The notes below the pieces were generated by a model. It ran no database searches. It saw only the letters and a program-made list of their open reading frames with translations, and was not told the DNA's origin. A DNA stretch of 64,000 bases from contig DLGZ01000067.1 of the NCBI GenBank assembly GCA_002482965.1, forward strand, positions 58,242-122,241. The letters run 5' to 3'. Numbering within the stretch: position 1 is the stretch's first letter; the number at the start of each line of letters is the position of its first letter. The position numbers and the translations under genes were made by a program. Positions 25,901 to 40,900 of the stretch are shown one piece after another. Source of the DNA: Verrucomicrobiaceae bacterium UBA7681 (lineage in GTDB: Bacteria; Verrucomicrobiota; Verrucomicrobiia; Verrucomicrobiales; Verrucomicrobiaceae).

Positions 25901-28900
25901 CCGCCAAGATCAAGGACACCGCGGCTGGAGGTGGTGACATTGCTGCCGGTGGGCAGGGCGTCGGCCGAGGCGAGCCGGAGGGTGCCGTTGGCGATGTTGG
26001 TGCCACCACTGTAGCTGTTCGTGCCAGAGAGGATCACTGTGTCGATGCTCTGCTTCGTGAGGCTGCCTGCCCCACTGATGTTGCCCTTGATCTCGAGGAT
26101 CGCGCCACGGGCGGTATCGGTCAGCTCGCTGCTGTTGTTGGTGTCGGAGCCGATACCTGTGGTCAGAGTGCTCGTGCGTCCGTTATCGGTGCCGTTCGGG
26201 CCATCGGTGAAGGCGTTCTGGCCGACGAAGGAGTTGCCAAGCAGGCTGATGCTCACTCCGGCCCCCAAGGTGCGGAAGACCGCGCCAGAGTTACCGCTGG
26301 AGACATCATCGGTGCGGAGGAAGCCTTCGATGGCACCACCGTTGATCTGAATGGTGACCACCGTGGTGTTCTGGTCGGCGTTCACCTGGAGCGAGCCGCC
26401 ACCAAGGTTGATGGTGCCGCTGCGGGCATTGTCCACGCTCCAGCGTTCGATGGAACCGGCCTCATAAGTCACGGCCTTGGTAAAGCCGGTGGCGAGAATG
26501 TCGAGGACACCGAAGCGCTTGGCGGTGATGCTGGCAGCATTGACAAGAGCATTGGCGTTGGTGATGCCGAGGGCTCCCTGTTCGATGCTGACATTGCCGG
26601 TGAAGCTGGTGTTGTTGCCGCCGACCCAGAGGTAGCCGTTGCCCCACTTGATGAGGTCGCGGCTGCCGCTGAGGCCCGCGACGTTGAGACCGGAACCCGT
26701 GGCACCAGAGGTGATCTGGTTGTTCACAGCACCCGCATTGATGTCGATGATTGAGCCACCCGCGCCGGTGAGGTAGAGCGTTCCTGCATTCAACACGGAA
26801 CGCGTGTTGCCGGTTTGCACACGGAGGCGGGCTGGTGAGAGACCAGTCGTGTCAGTCGAGAAGGACTCAAGCTCACCAATGCCGACGGCACTGTCAGTCA
26901 GGTTCGGAGTCGACACGATGATCGAGTTGTCCACCGAGATGATGCGACCCACCGTGTATTGACCGTTGAGCGAGTTGCCGGGCTGGGCAAGCAGGTTCAG
27001 AGTGGTGCCGGCGGCGGTCGTCGTGCCGCTGGCGTTCAGGGTGATCGTGCCGCCGTCGCCGGAGGCGCCGAAGGTGTTCAAGGTGAGTGCACCGGCATTG
27101 ACGGTCCAGTTGCCAGCGAAGCCCGTGCCGTTGGCAGCGGCGGTCTGGTCTTTGCCGATCACAAGCGCGCCAGCACCGAACTTCGTCATGCTGCCAGCGT
27201 AGATGTCGCCGGTGAGTGTGGTGGTGCCAGAATTGAAGATGATGCCTTCCTTGGTTCCGGTGGTTCCGAACCTCAGGTTGGTGGCGATGGTGGTCGTTCC
27301 CGTGCTGAGGAGACCGCCGCGCTCCGCATCGGTCGTGCCGTCGGCAAAAGTAATGGTGTTATATTGACCCACACCGCTGTTAATCCCGAAGGCGGTGCGC
27401 AGCGCATAGACCGTTTGATCTTGTGTCAGCGTCACGACACCGGTGGTGATGTCCACCACGCTGGTGCCGGTGGTGGCGACCGTGAAGGTTCCCGCGTTAA
27501 AGGTGTTGCTGTAGGTGGCGTTCACAAAGCCATTGGCACCATAGGTCACGAAGGTGTTGTCGGTGGCGTTGACGTAGTAGGCCGGCTTGATGCCGCCGAC
27601 GATGGCTCCGGTGCTGGCTCCCGTGACGACAACCCGCTCCGAGTCATTGTTACCCGCCACACCCAGGTTCCCGGCGGTGGAGATGAGGGACAGCGTGCTG
27701 CCAACACCCGAGCGGATGAGGTTGGACGTCGTCAACTGCATGTCACCGGCGGCAACACCCTTCTGAACCTGAATGGAGGCACCTCGGCCGAAGGTGATGT
27801 CACCGACGACTTCCGTCGATGTCTGAGCGGCTTGATTGACCGAGCGCAGGTAGAGCCGCGCACCGTCCAGATTGATTGGTGTGGTGTCAAACCAACGGTT
27901 CTGAGTGGAGGATTCATTATCCAGCCAGAGCACGCCGCCAGGGTGAAGATTCACGGCATATTGGTTGGCCGTGCCGGCAAAGTTGAGCAGCGTTGCTCCG
28001 CTATAGAAGCGAATCTGGCCAAAAATATCGAGCGCGCCACCGTTGCCGACAGGGCCGTTGGCACCCGTTGTCGCAGTGCGAGTCAAGACACTTGAGCTTC
28101 GGCTGATGATGGTGCCGCCGGTGTAGGTGTTGACGTCAAAGAGATCCGTTTCACCGCTGTTGCCGTTCCCGGCCTGGTTGCCGAACAGCACTCGGGTGCC
28201 AGCGGTTGCCCCTTCCACAAAGGCGCCCAAGGTACCAGCGGCCGTCGAATCAAAAGCGACACGCGCGCCACCACCACCGATGCGGTAAACATTGCCTGCT
28301 CCGACCCCGAGAGTCTCGAAGTTGTAGTTCGTGTTGGTCGTGGCTCCCAGGAACGAAGTGCCGTTGCCGATGGCGGCAAGGTTCAGCGATGTGGCGAGCG
28401 CAACGTCGAGGGCGATGACCCCACTCGAGTTGGTCGACATCCAGTTGGCCAGGTTGGACTGCGTGAGGGCGGTGCTGCGGACGCGGAACAGGGACAGGGA
28501 CGAGCCTGAACTGAGGAGCTCAATCTGGCCGTTGCCGAAGTTGAGACCGCTGCTGCCGACGAGGATCTGCGCGCCGGGATTCACCCGGACGGTGCTGCCA
28601 CGGAGCATGGCGTCGATGTTCATCGCCGTGGTGAGGCTGATATCGTTGGTGTTGATATCGCCAAAACGAAGCAGGCCGGAATTGACAACGATACCGAGGC
28701 CGTTAGCACTCGTCGATCCGGCATAGAGGCCGCCGAAGGAACTGGTGGTGCTGTTGAGCCAGAGGTCGCTGCTTCCGCCCTTGATGATGGCCTGGCCAAT
28801 GGTGCCGCGTGCGGTGCCTGCGCCATCGCTGATGGTACCATTAAGAAGAAGCTGGTTGGTGGTGACGAGAATCGGCGTGCCGGTGAGGTTGGTGGCCCCG

Positions 28901-31900
28901 TTGATTTCGAGGACGTAGGTGTTGCCAGCCGTCACAATCAACGTCGTGGAGCCGATGGTCAGATCCTTGAAGGCCACATGCTTGTTGGTGGCTGCGCCGC
29001 CGTTGTTGCCCACGTTGATGGTCGAAGCACCGTTCACGATCAGGCTGTTGCCCGTGGCATTGTTGCCTGCCCAGTATTTCTGACGAGTTGTCGAGTTATC
29101 AAAGTTGTTGAGCAGATTCAGCGTGCCACCAAAGAGGGTGACCGCGCCGCTGCCGATCCCGCCGTTGTTGATCAGGCTGTTGACTGTGGGGAACGCACCG
29201 GCCGTACCCGTCGTGGTGCCGCGGACCACCGTCGTGCCTTGGATGAGCGTCAGACCACCGTCGAAGGTGTTGATGCCGTTAGCTACGTTGCCGAGATCAA
29301 GTTGGGACCCGCCAGTGCGGACCAGGGTCGCGCCGCCGGTGATCTGGCCGAGGATGGTGGCGTTCACATCCGTGCGGATAAAGTTGTAGGCGGGAGCCCC
29401 TTCCATCGTGGCGGCACTCAGCGTCAGCGCTCCGTTCACTAGGAGCGTGTAGCTGTTGCCCGCCGTGATCAGGAGGGATTGGCCCTGCTCACCCGGCGAT
29501 CCACCAAAGCGGATGCCACCGGCGATTTGGGCGACCAGGCTGGAGTTGGTCGCACCGGCACGGTCAGCAGTCAAACGTGCCGTAGGATTGCCCTCGCCGA
29601 TGACCAGACCGACGTTGAAGACCGTGTTGGTCACATCTGAGCGCAGGCCCAGAATGCTGTCATAAGCGTTCAAGACCACGAGACCATTGGTCCCAGCGTT
29701 CATCTGGGCGAGGGTCGCGGTACCACCGAGATTGGACTGCACCGTTGCCGAGCGGAAGAAGATGCCACCAGTACCAGCAGCCTGATTCACGATCCAGTTG
29801 CCGTTGAAGTTGGCCTGCGGGGAATCAATCAGCAGGTTGCCAGCACCCTGCTTGACAACGTTGCTCGCATTCGTGATCTGCCCCGTGAGCGTCGGCGACA
29901 AACCGGGCAGCGTGGAGGATGCCGTCTGCGTCGTGATCGTCCCGATCGTCAAGGTGTTCTGGTTGTAAATATTGAACTCCTTCAGGCCGCTGCCTGCGAC
30001 TCCGACTTCAATGCCGGTGAAGATCTGGACTGCCGCATTAGGGTTGATCAAGCCACCGCTCTGGAGGCGGATTCGGTCCGTGGCGGCTGCGGTGATGTTG
30101 TTGCCGAAGGTGATGCCCGTGTCAAAGCGGCCTGCATAGACATCCAGTCCAATGCCAAGGCCCGCAGCGTTGAAGTTTAGAACCGCCGTGTTGAGCAGGA
30201 AGCGGTCATTGGCACCGATGAGCTGCCCAGCGGCGGCAATGTTGCCCCCGGCCGAGGTGCGGTCGAAGCCCGCATTCACGAAACCATTATCCACCGTGTA
30301 GGTGAGGAATTGGGCATCCGTGGCGTTGACGATCCAAGGAGCAATCATGCCATTGGTGACGCCGCCGAGGGCCACAAGGCCATTAGCGCCGAGGCCGCTG
30401 AAGAGCTTCACGCGCTCATCACTGCCGAGAATACCACCGGTGACGGTGTTGATCTGGAGCGAGGCAACGTTTCCTGCGATCGCGAGACCGTTGTTCGTCT
30501 GAGTTGCGCGGGTGATGTCCACTCCGGCACCGCCGCCGACGATAAGATTCACAGTGCGATCGAGAAGATCACGCTGGACAGCGAGCTGACCGAACTTGCC
30601 GACGGTGAGGTCACCGACAGTTTCCGTAACTTCGATGTCGCGGTTGCCGATGAGGCGAATCGTGGAGTTATTGAGGGTGATCGCCTGAGTGTCGAGCCAG
30701 CGGCCTTGGCCGCCGTAACCCTCGAGCTTGCTGGTGGCGAGCAGGCCGGTGGAGTAGTCGAAGCGGAGTTCCGAGGTGTTACGAAGAGTGACCGGGGCCA
30801 GCATGGCCGTGCCAGCCGCATTGAGGAAGGTGCCGCCCAGGCCGCCGGCCGTCAGGGTTCCCCAGGTGTCAAAACTGCTCGTCGTCAGGCTGCCGCGGAA
30901 TTCCAGCGTGCTGCCGCGGTTCACCACGGTGCTGCCGGTGTAGTTGTTCGCGGTCATGAGGATCGCAATGCCACGACCGTTGGCGCCAGTGATGGTGTCC
31001 ACATTCACAGCACTGTGGGGCATGCCGACGATGAGGCCAGCACCGTTGCCAGTGAGCACGTTGATGTTGGCCAAATCACTGGAGACATAAAGAATCTGGC
31101 CGCCCGCGCCAAGTCGGTAGGTGTTGCCCGCGCCGACTCCAAGGGTGGCGGCGTTGTAGCTGCCGTTCTGCCCCACACCGTTCTGCGTGCTGCCGAGGAA
31201 GGCGGTGCCATCGCCGATCATCGCGAGGTTGATCGTCTGGGTATAGACCGTGTTCAGCGCGATGATCGCGGAGCCTGCGTTCTTGCCGCCGCCGTTGAGA
31301 CCAGCGCCACCTGCGAGGCCGTAGTAGGAAGTGTTCTGCGGACCACCAAGGTTGCCAATGAGCAGTTTGAAGGCGGAGAGCGGCGCATCAGCGGCCATGC
31401 GGAGGATGCCGTAGTTGCCCATGGCATTGCTGCGCAGGTCGATGCTGCCCGCACCCGCAGCGACGTTGCTCGTGCTGTTGTATTGGATGGCGGTGCCCGG
31501 CTGGATGAGGGTGTTGCCAGTGCCGATGTTCGAAGTGGCCACCAGTCCGGGGATGCTCCCGGCGGTGTCACTCAAGGTGGTCACATTGCCTTCAAAGGTG
31601 CCGAAGAAAGTGATGCCGCCCTGGTTGACGAAGCCGCCCTTGAAGGTGCTGCTGTTGTCGCTGTTCACATACAAGTTGATGCCGCCTTTGAGGAAGGTGC
31701 CGTTGCCACTGATGTTGCCGTTGATCGTCAAGTTTGGCGTGACGTTCGAAGCCCCGGTGATTTGGGCGTCCTTGATCAGGGTCACCGCACCGACTGACGT
31801 GCTGTAAGTTGTCGCGGCGTTGGCCACACCGAGCGTGAGCAGCGGCGAACCTAGCGGGCCACCGAAATTCAGAGATCCAAACTGGATGGTCTTGTTCCCA

Positions 31901-34900
31901 CCGGATCCCAGGGTGGCCACGTTCAAGTTGGCCGCACCGCTTCCCATATAGCTGCCGCTGCCGATGCCGGCCATGGAACCAATGGTCAGGTTGTTGCCCG
32001 CGAAGGTGCTCAGCACCTGCATGTTGGCGGTGTTGTCACCGTCATGCCGGATGTTCAGCGTCGCTCCGTTCAGGGTGATCGAAGCGCCGGCCCCAAGCGG
32101 ATTGGAGGCCCCGTTGGAGAGGCGGACTTCCGTCGTGCCAGCCATAAATTTCCAGGCTCCCACCTCGTTCGCACCTGCACCGGTGTCGCCATTGGTCAGG
32201 TAGAGAGTGCCCGCACCGGTTTTGGTGAGCGTGAGACTCGCTGCTGCAATCTTGCCCGAGATGACAACGCTGTTGGCGTTGCTGGCGGTCGTGAACAAGG
32301 TGTTCAGCGTCGCATTCTGATTCACGGCGAGAGTGCCATTGATCATGACCCCGATGTTGCTCGTGGAATTGAAGGTCAACGCCGACGCATTGAGTGTGAC
32401 ATTGTTGATCAATGACCAGGCGACCGATGTGGCGCCGTTGGTCAGCACGGAGGTGGTGTTCGCGTAGGTCGAGCCATTGCCGAAGCTGTTGTATTGATCA
32501 ATGGTGATGTCATAGCCGCTGCCCGCGCCGAACTGCACCACGTTGATATTGTCGATGACTTCGCCCGCCGCGTAGCCAGCCGCTGCGGTGGCCGCGAGAT
32601 CGAGGATGCCCCCCTTGAGGGTGATGGGACCGGTCCCGAGCGCAAGGGTGTTGCGCACGGCAAGGGTGCCGGTGCTGACCGGAGCGACGACGTTCGCGCT
32701 GGTGACACGCCCCGCATTGATGATCGTGCCGCCGGTGTAGGTGTTGGCCAGCGCAGCGCCATCCGCGATGGTGGACTGATTGAGGGTCAGCGTGCCATTC
32801 CCAGTCTTGGTGAGGCTGACGTTGCCATCAATCGTTCCAAGATAGGTGGTGCTCTGGCCGATGCCGGTGTTTACCGTCAATGTGGAGGACACGCCGGTGT
32901 TGGTGACCCGGCCGACGCCGGACAGGCCGCCGATCGTGACATTCTGACCGTTGAGGTCAAGGCCATTGGCGCTGCTGTTGACCACGAGGTTGATCAGGCC
33001 GCCAGAAGGCACCGCGCTGCCGCTGGCAAACTGCAAGGTGCCTTCCTGGATGGTCAGGTTGCGCAGACCGGTGGTCAGCGGGGCCATGACGTTGCCGGTG
33101 CCAGAGAGCAGCAGCGTGCCCGCCCCGGCCTTGGTGAAGTCGGTGGCTTCGAAGTTGCCCGAGATGGTGGAGGCACCAGTCTGACCTCCGCTGACAAACA
33201 CGAGAGCCTCCGTTGGCGTCGCACCCGTGCCGAAGCGCAGGTTGCTGGAGATCGTCGCCGCAACCGAAGTCACCGAGTCGCCGTTCATGATCAGGCCCGC
33301 ACCCGCGATGCGCAGCAGCGAGGAGCCACCAGCGGCGCTGATGTTGCTGTTCGTGCGCAGGTCGAGCACGTCGATGGTGCTGTTGTCCACGATCTGGGCG
33401 CTGGTGATGTCGGCCACCGAGGTCGCGGCCGAGGCACTCAACACACCCACCGTGGTGGCATTGTGCAGGAGGAAGCCGTTGGCGGCATCGTAGCGCAGGA
33501 AGTTCAGCGAGTTGGTGTCCGCACCCGTCGAGGAGCGACCAACGATGGAAGGTGTGGCAAGGATGAATCCTCCGCCGCTCGCCGTATTGGCCGGCGCAGA
33601 ATTCGTCACCTTGAAGAACTCATTCACTCCGAGATCCGCAGCCAGGTCGGACGAGATGATTGTCATCATGCCGTTGGTGCCGCGGGTCAGCGCCGTCGCT
33701 GTCAGCGAGGAAGTCACACCGGTTCCCTTGGTCAACTGGACGCGGCCTGCGTTGTAGGTCATCGAGGCCACCGTGAGGGCCTGGTTCACCACGCCAAAAG
33801 TCAGCGCGTTGGACGCAGCGACAATCCCCACCGTCGGGGCGCTGAGGGTGAGCACGTTGCCATTGACCGCTGTGACCAGCGTTCCGGCCGCGATGTTGCC
33901 GGGAGTGGTAGCGTCAGCGATGGTCATACCGGCGACGATGCCCGCAGCGTTGCTGACCGTGAGGATGTAGCTGACCGCCGTCTGAGCGCTGGCGGTGACA
34001 CCCACCGGAGCAGTGCCCACCGTACCCTGAAGCTGCAGGGTGCCGTCGGTAAGGGTGATCCCGCCCGTGCCAAACGGCGTGCCGCTGGTCATCTGGGTCA
34101 TCACGGTGCCGCCGCTGCCGATGCCGCCGATGGCGGTCACGCCGCCGATGGTCAGGCTGTTGTTCGCGTTCGCGGTCGAATTGAGCACCAGAGTGCCATT
34201 GCCGAGCTTGGTCAGGCCGAAGGCACCGGTGATGGGCAGCGGCACCACGAAGGTGTATCCATCGGAAACGCCAATGGCGCTGGCCGCAGTCAGGATCAGC
34301 TGGTGGGCGGTGGTGAAGGACCCGCCGACGGAGAGTACACCGCCGCGCAGACGCACGTCCGTAGGCAGACCGGCCACAGTGTGGGCAGGGCTGCCAACAG
34401 CGATCGGCGTGGTATCACCCAGGTTGATGTCTGCGGTCACACGCAGCATGCCCGCATCAATGAACCATGAGGTGCCATAGTTGGGGTCCGCAACGGTCTT
34501 GTTGTAGGCCGCATTGTTGCCCGTGATCACCAAAATGCCGGAGCCTTGCTTGAGCAGGTTCACACCCCCTGCGCCACTTGCCGTGAAACCAGCATCAAAT
34601 TGGATCACCCCCTGCGTGGTGTTCACCACGAAGTTGCGGTTGCGCAGCGTCGCGTCGGAATTGAGGTTCCACGCCGCCGCCGTGTTGGTGAAGATCAGGT
34701 TGCCGCGGCCTTCATAGGTCATCGACAGCGTGGCCGCGGTGGAGAGCGCGCCGAGGGCGTTCGCGATGATCCGCTCTGCTCCATCGGAGCCGATCGATGC
34801 ACCAGCATTCGCATTGCCTGCACCGAAGGTCAGGCTGCCTGTGCCGAAGGGGCCGCTGATCAGCGTCAGCGCATTCGCAGGGCCGGAGTAGTAGGAATTC

Positions 34901-37900
34901 GCACCGACCACAACACGGGCGTTGTTCAGCGTCGTGTTGCCAGTGTAGGTGTTCTGCGAATAGCCGTTGGGTCCCGCTCCGATATAGACCACACCGTTGC
35001 CCAATTGTCCGGTGGTCGCTGTGCTGCCGATGAGGATGCTGTGCAGGTTGCCATTACTGGAAATCGGTCCCAGCAGTTCAAGGCGTCCACTGTTGATGGA
35101 GAAGAGGGTCAGCGTGCGGTCCGCGCTCGCTGAAACGATGCCGATGCCGCCGGTGATCTTCGATCCGTAGAGCGAGTTGCTGAAGATCGACATGTTCGAC
35201 GTCGCATTCGGATTGCTGATGATAATGTCACGGCCGAAAGTGATCTGCCCGGAGAGGCCCAGGGCGGCGAAAGTAGTGGCAGCAGTGGTGCCCGCGGTGA
35301 CATTGGTGATAAACAGCGGCGAGTCAGTTTGGCCGAGTGCCCCAGCCACGTTCGGCAGCACGTCTGTGCCGACATAGAGGATGCCCGCCTGGGCCTGGTT
35401 GCCGTTGATAAAGGTGCCCGTCAGAGTGGTCGTACCAGTGTAGGTGTTCATGCCATTGAGCACCAGGTTGCTGGTACCGCTCTTGATCAGGTTGCCGTCC
35501 ACGCCGCTGATCACGCCGAGGATGCTCAATTCCGCCGTGTTTTCAATCGTGCGGGTGCCGCCCACGCCAGCCGGCGTGAGGTTGACGTTGCCGCGCAGCA
35601 CGAAGTTCGTGCCGGCAGAGCGGAAGTCAGCCACCAGATCCACGTTGTTGAGAAGGCTGATGCCGGCCGCACTCACTGCACCCGTCTGGCCTTGGCCAAT
35701 GTTAAAACCACCATCCGTGGTGTGGTTGATCACCAGCTTGCCGCTGCCTAGGGCGAAGTTGTTGCCGATGTTGAGCGTCGAGCTGCGGTTGGCCCAGGTG
35801 TCGCCGGTGTAGTTGTTCCGGGTGTTGAGCGTGATGTTGGTGTTCCCGTTGATGACGGGCTGGTTGGCATAGGCGTTGCCCGCCACCATGGCCCCGATCT
35901 GCACAGAGTTGGAACCCGTGAGGACGTTTTCAAACGCATTCACCCCGATCTGCATCGTGCCCTGGTTGCCGCCGCCGCCGAAGCGATAGACACCGTCCTC
36001 GGAGGCGCCAAGCGTCGGGGCAAAGTAGTATTGGTTGATCGCGCCGCTGGTCGAAGTGCCGAGCCAGAGATGCTCCACCGCCCCACCCTGATTGAGGGCG
36101 AGTTCCATCGCGCGGATGTCGAGTGCTCCATACTGCACGCCGTTGTCGAGTGAGATGACACCGAGGCTGGAGCCCGTGGTGCTAAACTGCACCTTGCCGT
36201 CCGCCGCAGTGCCGGTGGTCAGTATGGAAAGGATGTTTGCCTGAGTCAGCGCTGTTCCATTGTTGTTATTGCCAAAGGCGATACCTGCAAATCCCCAGTC
36301 ATCACTCGCAGCGGTGACCTTCTGGAAGGCGATGTTGCTGATATCCCCAAGGCGGAGCTGTGCCCCGGCAAGGATGTTAATGTCACCCACACCAAAGACC
36401 CCCGTGGTCGCAGTGCCTGCAGTGAGCGAGATGGAGCCCACGATGCTCGTGGCGGTGTTCTGGGCGTTGGCCCAGATTTCCAGCCCGATCTGGCCGTCCG
36501 TGCCGAAGGTGTTGACCCCGTTGGCGAGGAAGAGGCCGCCGTTGCCATACTTCACCAGCTTGCCATTCGCGCCGCCCACCACCAGGCCTTCAAGGATGCT
36601 CTGGTTGGCTGCACCAAAGGAGGAACCGATGAAATTGCTGTTGGCTCCCAAGGTCGTCGTGCCGGTGACGGTGATGCCGTTCTGCGAGAAATTCAGGTAG
36701 ATCGGCGAATTAGCCCCGAGATCGGCAATCGTCAGGTTGTTGATCCGCTGCATGAACCCCTGGTTGTTGCTCGTGATGCTCGCATCACCATTGACGGTGA
36801 CGTTACTGCCGAGGTTGCCGGTGAGACGCACGCCGCTGGGGAGGTTGGAATCACGCCCGGCGTTGTTGGAGAGCAGGCTGTCGATGATCAGCGTGCCGGA
36901 GTTGATGATGATGTTCTGGCTGTTGGTCGTGCTGGCGATGGCCACGCCGGAATTGGAAACCGGGTTCTGCAGGAGCAAGTTGCCTTCGTTCAGCGTGATC
37001 GTACCCGTCAGACCTGAGTTGCTGGAGGAAATCGTCAGTTGGTTCGGGCCGAACTTGGTCAGGCCGTTGCTCCCGGTGATCTGCGCATTGATCACGCTGG
37101 TGGCCACAGCAACATAGATGACAGCTTCGTTGGCACCGAAAGCCAGGGTCATCGGCAGAGTGGTGGGTCCATTGGTCGCACCAGCAGTCTGAACTGGGTT
37201 GATGATGCCGCCTGTCAGCAGCAGGCCGCCGCCGAGGTTGCCCGCACCGCTGTCAAAGGTGATGGTGTTAAAGGCAGCCGTTGGGGTGATGTTGAAGCCG
37301 CTGCGCAGAGCATAGACTGTCGCATTGGCAGACAAGGTGGCCGCCGCACGCACATCCAAGGTGGTGCCAGCTCCGAGCGCGCCGATCGCCCCCCCCGTGC
37401 TGACCGAGCTGTAACCCAGCTGACCGGCACCCAAAGTAGCGGAGCCAGGGACCATCAGAGTCTGGAAGCCGGTCGTAGCCGACGTTGGATTGTAGCCCAC
37501 GTAGGAATTGCTTGTCCGATCCACGATCCACACGGGGGCGATGCCACCGTTGACAACGCCTGTTCCGTTGGCTGTTGTCCCTGCGCGTGCGACTCCCGAC
37601 GTTACGATCAGACGGTCAAATGAGGTTGGCGGAATCCCAGTGGTGATCACCCCGGAGCCTGCAACGGCCGTAGCACTGATGGTGATGGTGGTGGCGTTGG
37701 TGATGGCCGTGATGGTGGCACTGGCAGGAATCCCAGCGCCAGAGATTGCCTGGCCGACCAGCATTCCCGCCGTCGAAACGACGGTAACGGTCGTGCTGGC
37801 GGTGGTGGTGCCGGTGGTCGCCACGTAGTTTGGAATTCCAAGGGTGCCCACACCAGAGGTCGAAAGACCGAGGGTTCCATTCGCGCCACGGGTCAGACCT

Positions 37901-40900
37901 GCGGCTTCCAAGGTGGTGGAGCCTGCACCCGCCGGCCGAACCACCGTGATGTTGGATCCCTTGTTCACGACAAGGGTGCCAATGAGCTCATACGACTGGC
38001 CATTGGCCACGCCATCGAATCGGAACGTGCCGCCGTTCAGATCCTGGCCTGTGGCATCCGCCCAGCGGCCCTGCCCGTTGGGTTCGCGACCGAGCTGGTC
38101 AAAGATGCGGATCGAACCACCAGGACGAAGGATGATCAGGTTGTTGTTGAAGCCGGTGGTCGGGTTGTAGAACGACGACGCGCCCGCGATCCCAGTGGTC
38201 GGCGTGACAACCTGGATGGTGCCATAGACTTCAACGTTGCCCGTTCCGAGCGGTGTCCGCCCCAAGGCACCGACTTCCAGCGACAAGGTCGAACCCTTGC
38301 TGATGGTGGTGCCGCCGGTGAAGTCATTGGAGTTGCGCATGGAAACCGTACCAGCACCGTTGGTGATGGCGCTGCCTTGGAGATTGCTCAACTGGGAGCC
38401 GATCATGAGGCGGGCAGTGCCGGTCAGCACATTGTCCGCGCCGGAGAGGGCCAGCGTGCCGCCGTTGTTGCCACCCAGACGATATGTGTTGTCCGCGCCG
38501 ACGCCCAGTGTCGGTGCCATGTATTCGACAATGGTGTTGTTGAAGTAACCACCAAGGAACAGACGTCCATTGCCAATATCTGCCATATTGAGCGCCGTGG
38601 TGAATGTAGGAACCGCGAGCTGGAGGGCAGCGCCGAAGCCACCTTGCAGCTTGATCTGCGCGTTCAAGCCCGTGCCGGGGTTGTAGTCGCTGTCCAGCAC
38701 GATGGCAGGCAGGCTGTTGATATTGCTGTTGAGCATCAATCCACCGAGAGCAACACCACCAAGACTGCCGTTGCCGGCGATGCGCAGTGCCGCGCCCGGA
38801 TTGACATTGATCAGCGCATCGCTGCCCGTACCACCCAGCGGCGTGCCTGTCGTGCTGGTAATCTGAAGTGCACCGGCCAGCACATTGGTCCCGCCGGTGT
38901 AGGTGTTGGTCGTGCCGGAGATCCGCAGCGTGCCGTAGGTGGTGGTGGCGCCACCGTATTTATTGAGATTGCCCGCTCCGACGATCGCACCAGCCAGTTC
39001 AAGAAAATGCGTGGTGCCGGTGGCGGTGTTGATGTTCGAAGAGGAGCCTCCCAAGGTCGTGGTGCCAGCCACCCGCAGGGAGTAGCTGTTGCCACCAGTC
39101 AGGGTCAGCGTCGCAGCACTCAGGTCGAGGTCGCCGATCTGGATTTGGTTGCCCGTGTTCGCGCTCACCCGGTCCACGTTGATCGTGGCGTACCCGGCTG
39201 CCACAACGTTGATGCCGTTGGTATTCGGATTGCCAAAAATGATCGTACCGTTCGGGCCGCCACCATTGCTGTTGAGCGCCAGAATGCCGCCGTTCACGGT
39301 CACCGTGCCTGGGGTGCTGTAATTGGTGCCGCCCGCGACGAGTGGGTCCGCACCGCCAAGGCCGAACGGATCCTGCACCGTCAACTGACCTTGGTTGACT
39401 CTCACGCCACCCGTGAAGCTGTTCTGGCCCGCATAGGTGAAGGTGCTGGTGATCGTGCCAAGGGTCAGTGTGCTCGAACCATTCTTCACCAGACGGGTCG
39501 TCTTGGTGCCCGCACCAAGTGCATCGACGATGTTGCCGGTGAAGGTCGTGTTGTTGATGCTGTTGATCACCAGCACACCGTTGGACGTGGTCGAGAGGTT
39601 GCCCACAGTGCCGCCGGTGCCGGACAGTCCCGCTGTCGCCACGCGCATGCCGTTGAGGTCAAGATTGCCGATGTCGTTGAGGATCAGCCCACCGGTAAGC
39701 GACGGAAGAGCATCCACATTGGCAATGGTCAGAATACCCTCGTTCACCGTGATGTTCCCAAGGATGTTGTTGACGCCCGACAGGATCAGGCCTCCCGCCC
39801 CGCCGATGGTCAGGTTTTTCGCAGTGATGTTGCCGCTGATCGTGGCCGCATTGCCGCCGATGTAGCCGCCGCTCACATAGATGATGCCTTCTCCCGCGTT
39901 CGCGCCGCCGGTGACGCCATAAGGGTTGATGAAGATGTTGGAACTGATGTTCGGAGCCACACTGCCCACTCCATTGATGAGCAGGCCGCCCATTTCATTG
40001 GTGTTGCGCGAGAGGATGCTGATGGTGCCTCCACTGATGCTCGCCGAGGTGCGGACACCAAAGGTGGCGGCCGTGCCAGTGATGATCGTGGCGGTATTGA
40101 TATCCACGACGCTGGAAACAGTCGAACCACTGAAGGTGTTGGTCAGCGGATTCGCTCCGGTGGAGGTCACAAATCCAATCACCGGATCATAGCGCACGAA
40201 GCTCGCAGTCGCATCGGTGCTGGAGGCCAGGCGGAGGATGGACGCAGCGACCACCTCGGCGTTGAGGCCGGAAGTGGTCCCGAAGTTGTTCAGGGCTGCG
40301 AGACCCGCAACCGTCGTGGTGCTCTGACCCAGGATGGTGGTGCCTAGGACGCGTGCGTCCGCACCGGCGGTGTTGCCAAGATTGCCGTCCACTCCAGGGA
40401 CAATGGTGAGAATGCCGGATCCCACACGGGCCAGCGTGGTGGCGGTGACCTGAATGTCATTGCCCATCTGTGCGTCGAGCCGGAGGTAGGCGGCCCCCGT
40501 GAAGTTGACGGCCGGAATGACGAAGGCCGCGCCTGGTCCGTTGGTGTTCACGCGGAGAGAGCCGCCGTTGATGGTGACTGTGTTGGTCGCACCATCGCCG
40601 AATGGAGTGCCCCCCGTTGCCTGAGTCATCACCGTTGCGCCGTTGCTGATGGCGATGCTGTCATGGAGATTGAGGCCGGTCTGGTTGCCGTTGAGAATGG
40701 CGGTGCCGCCACCGTTAAAGGTGAGGAGGCCGGTGTTGTTGCCTGTGATGCCGTTGATGATCAGCGTCTTGCCTGACTTCACACTGATGCTGCCCGCACC
40801 GGTCATGGTGATGACACGATTCGTGGTCATGTCTTCAGTAACTCGCAGGATGCCGCCGTTGAAGGTGATGCCGCCAGGCGTGACGTTCAGACCACCCACT

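Noticed and set aside
38377..40347. Long plus-strand open frame (656 codons) opposite the giant gene
   Set aside because: Its translation is low-complexity Arg/Gly/Ala/His text complementary to the beta-repeat frame, with no start context, domain or motif. It is a composition shadow.
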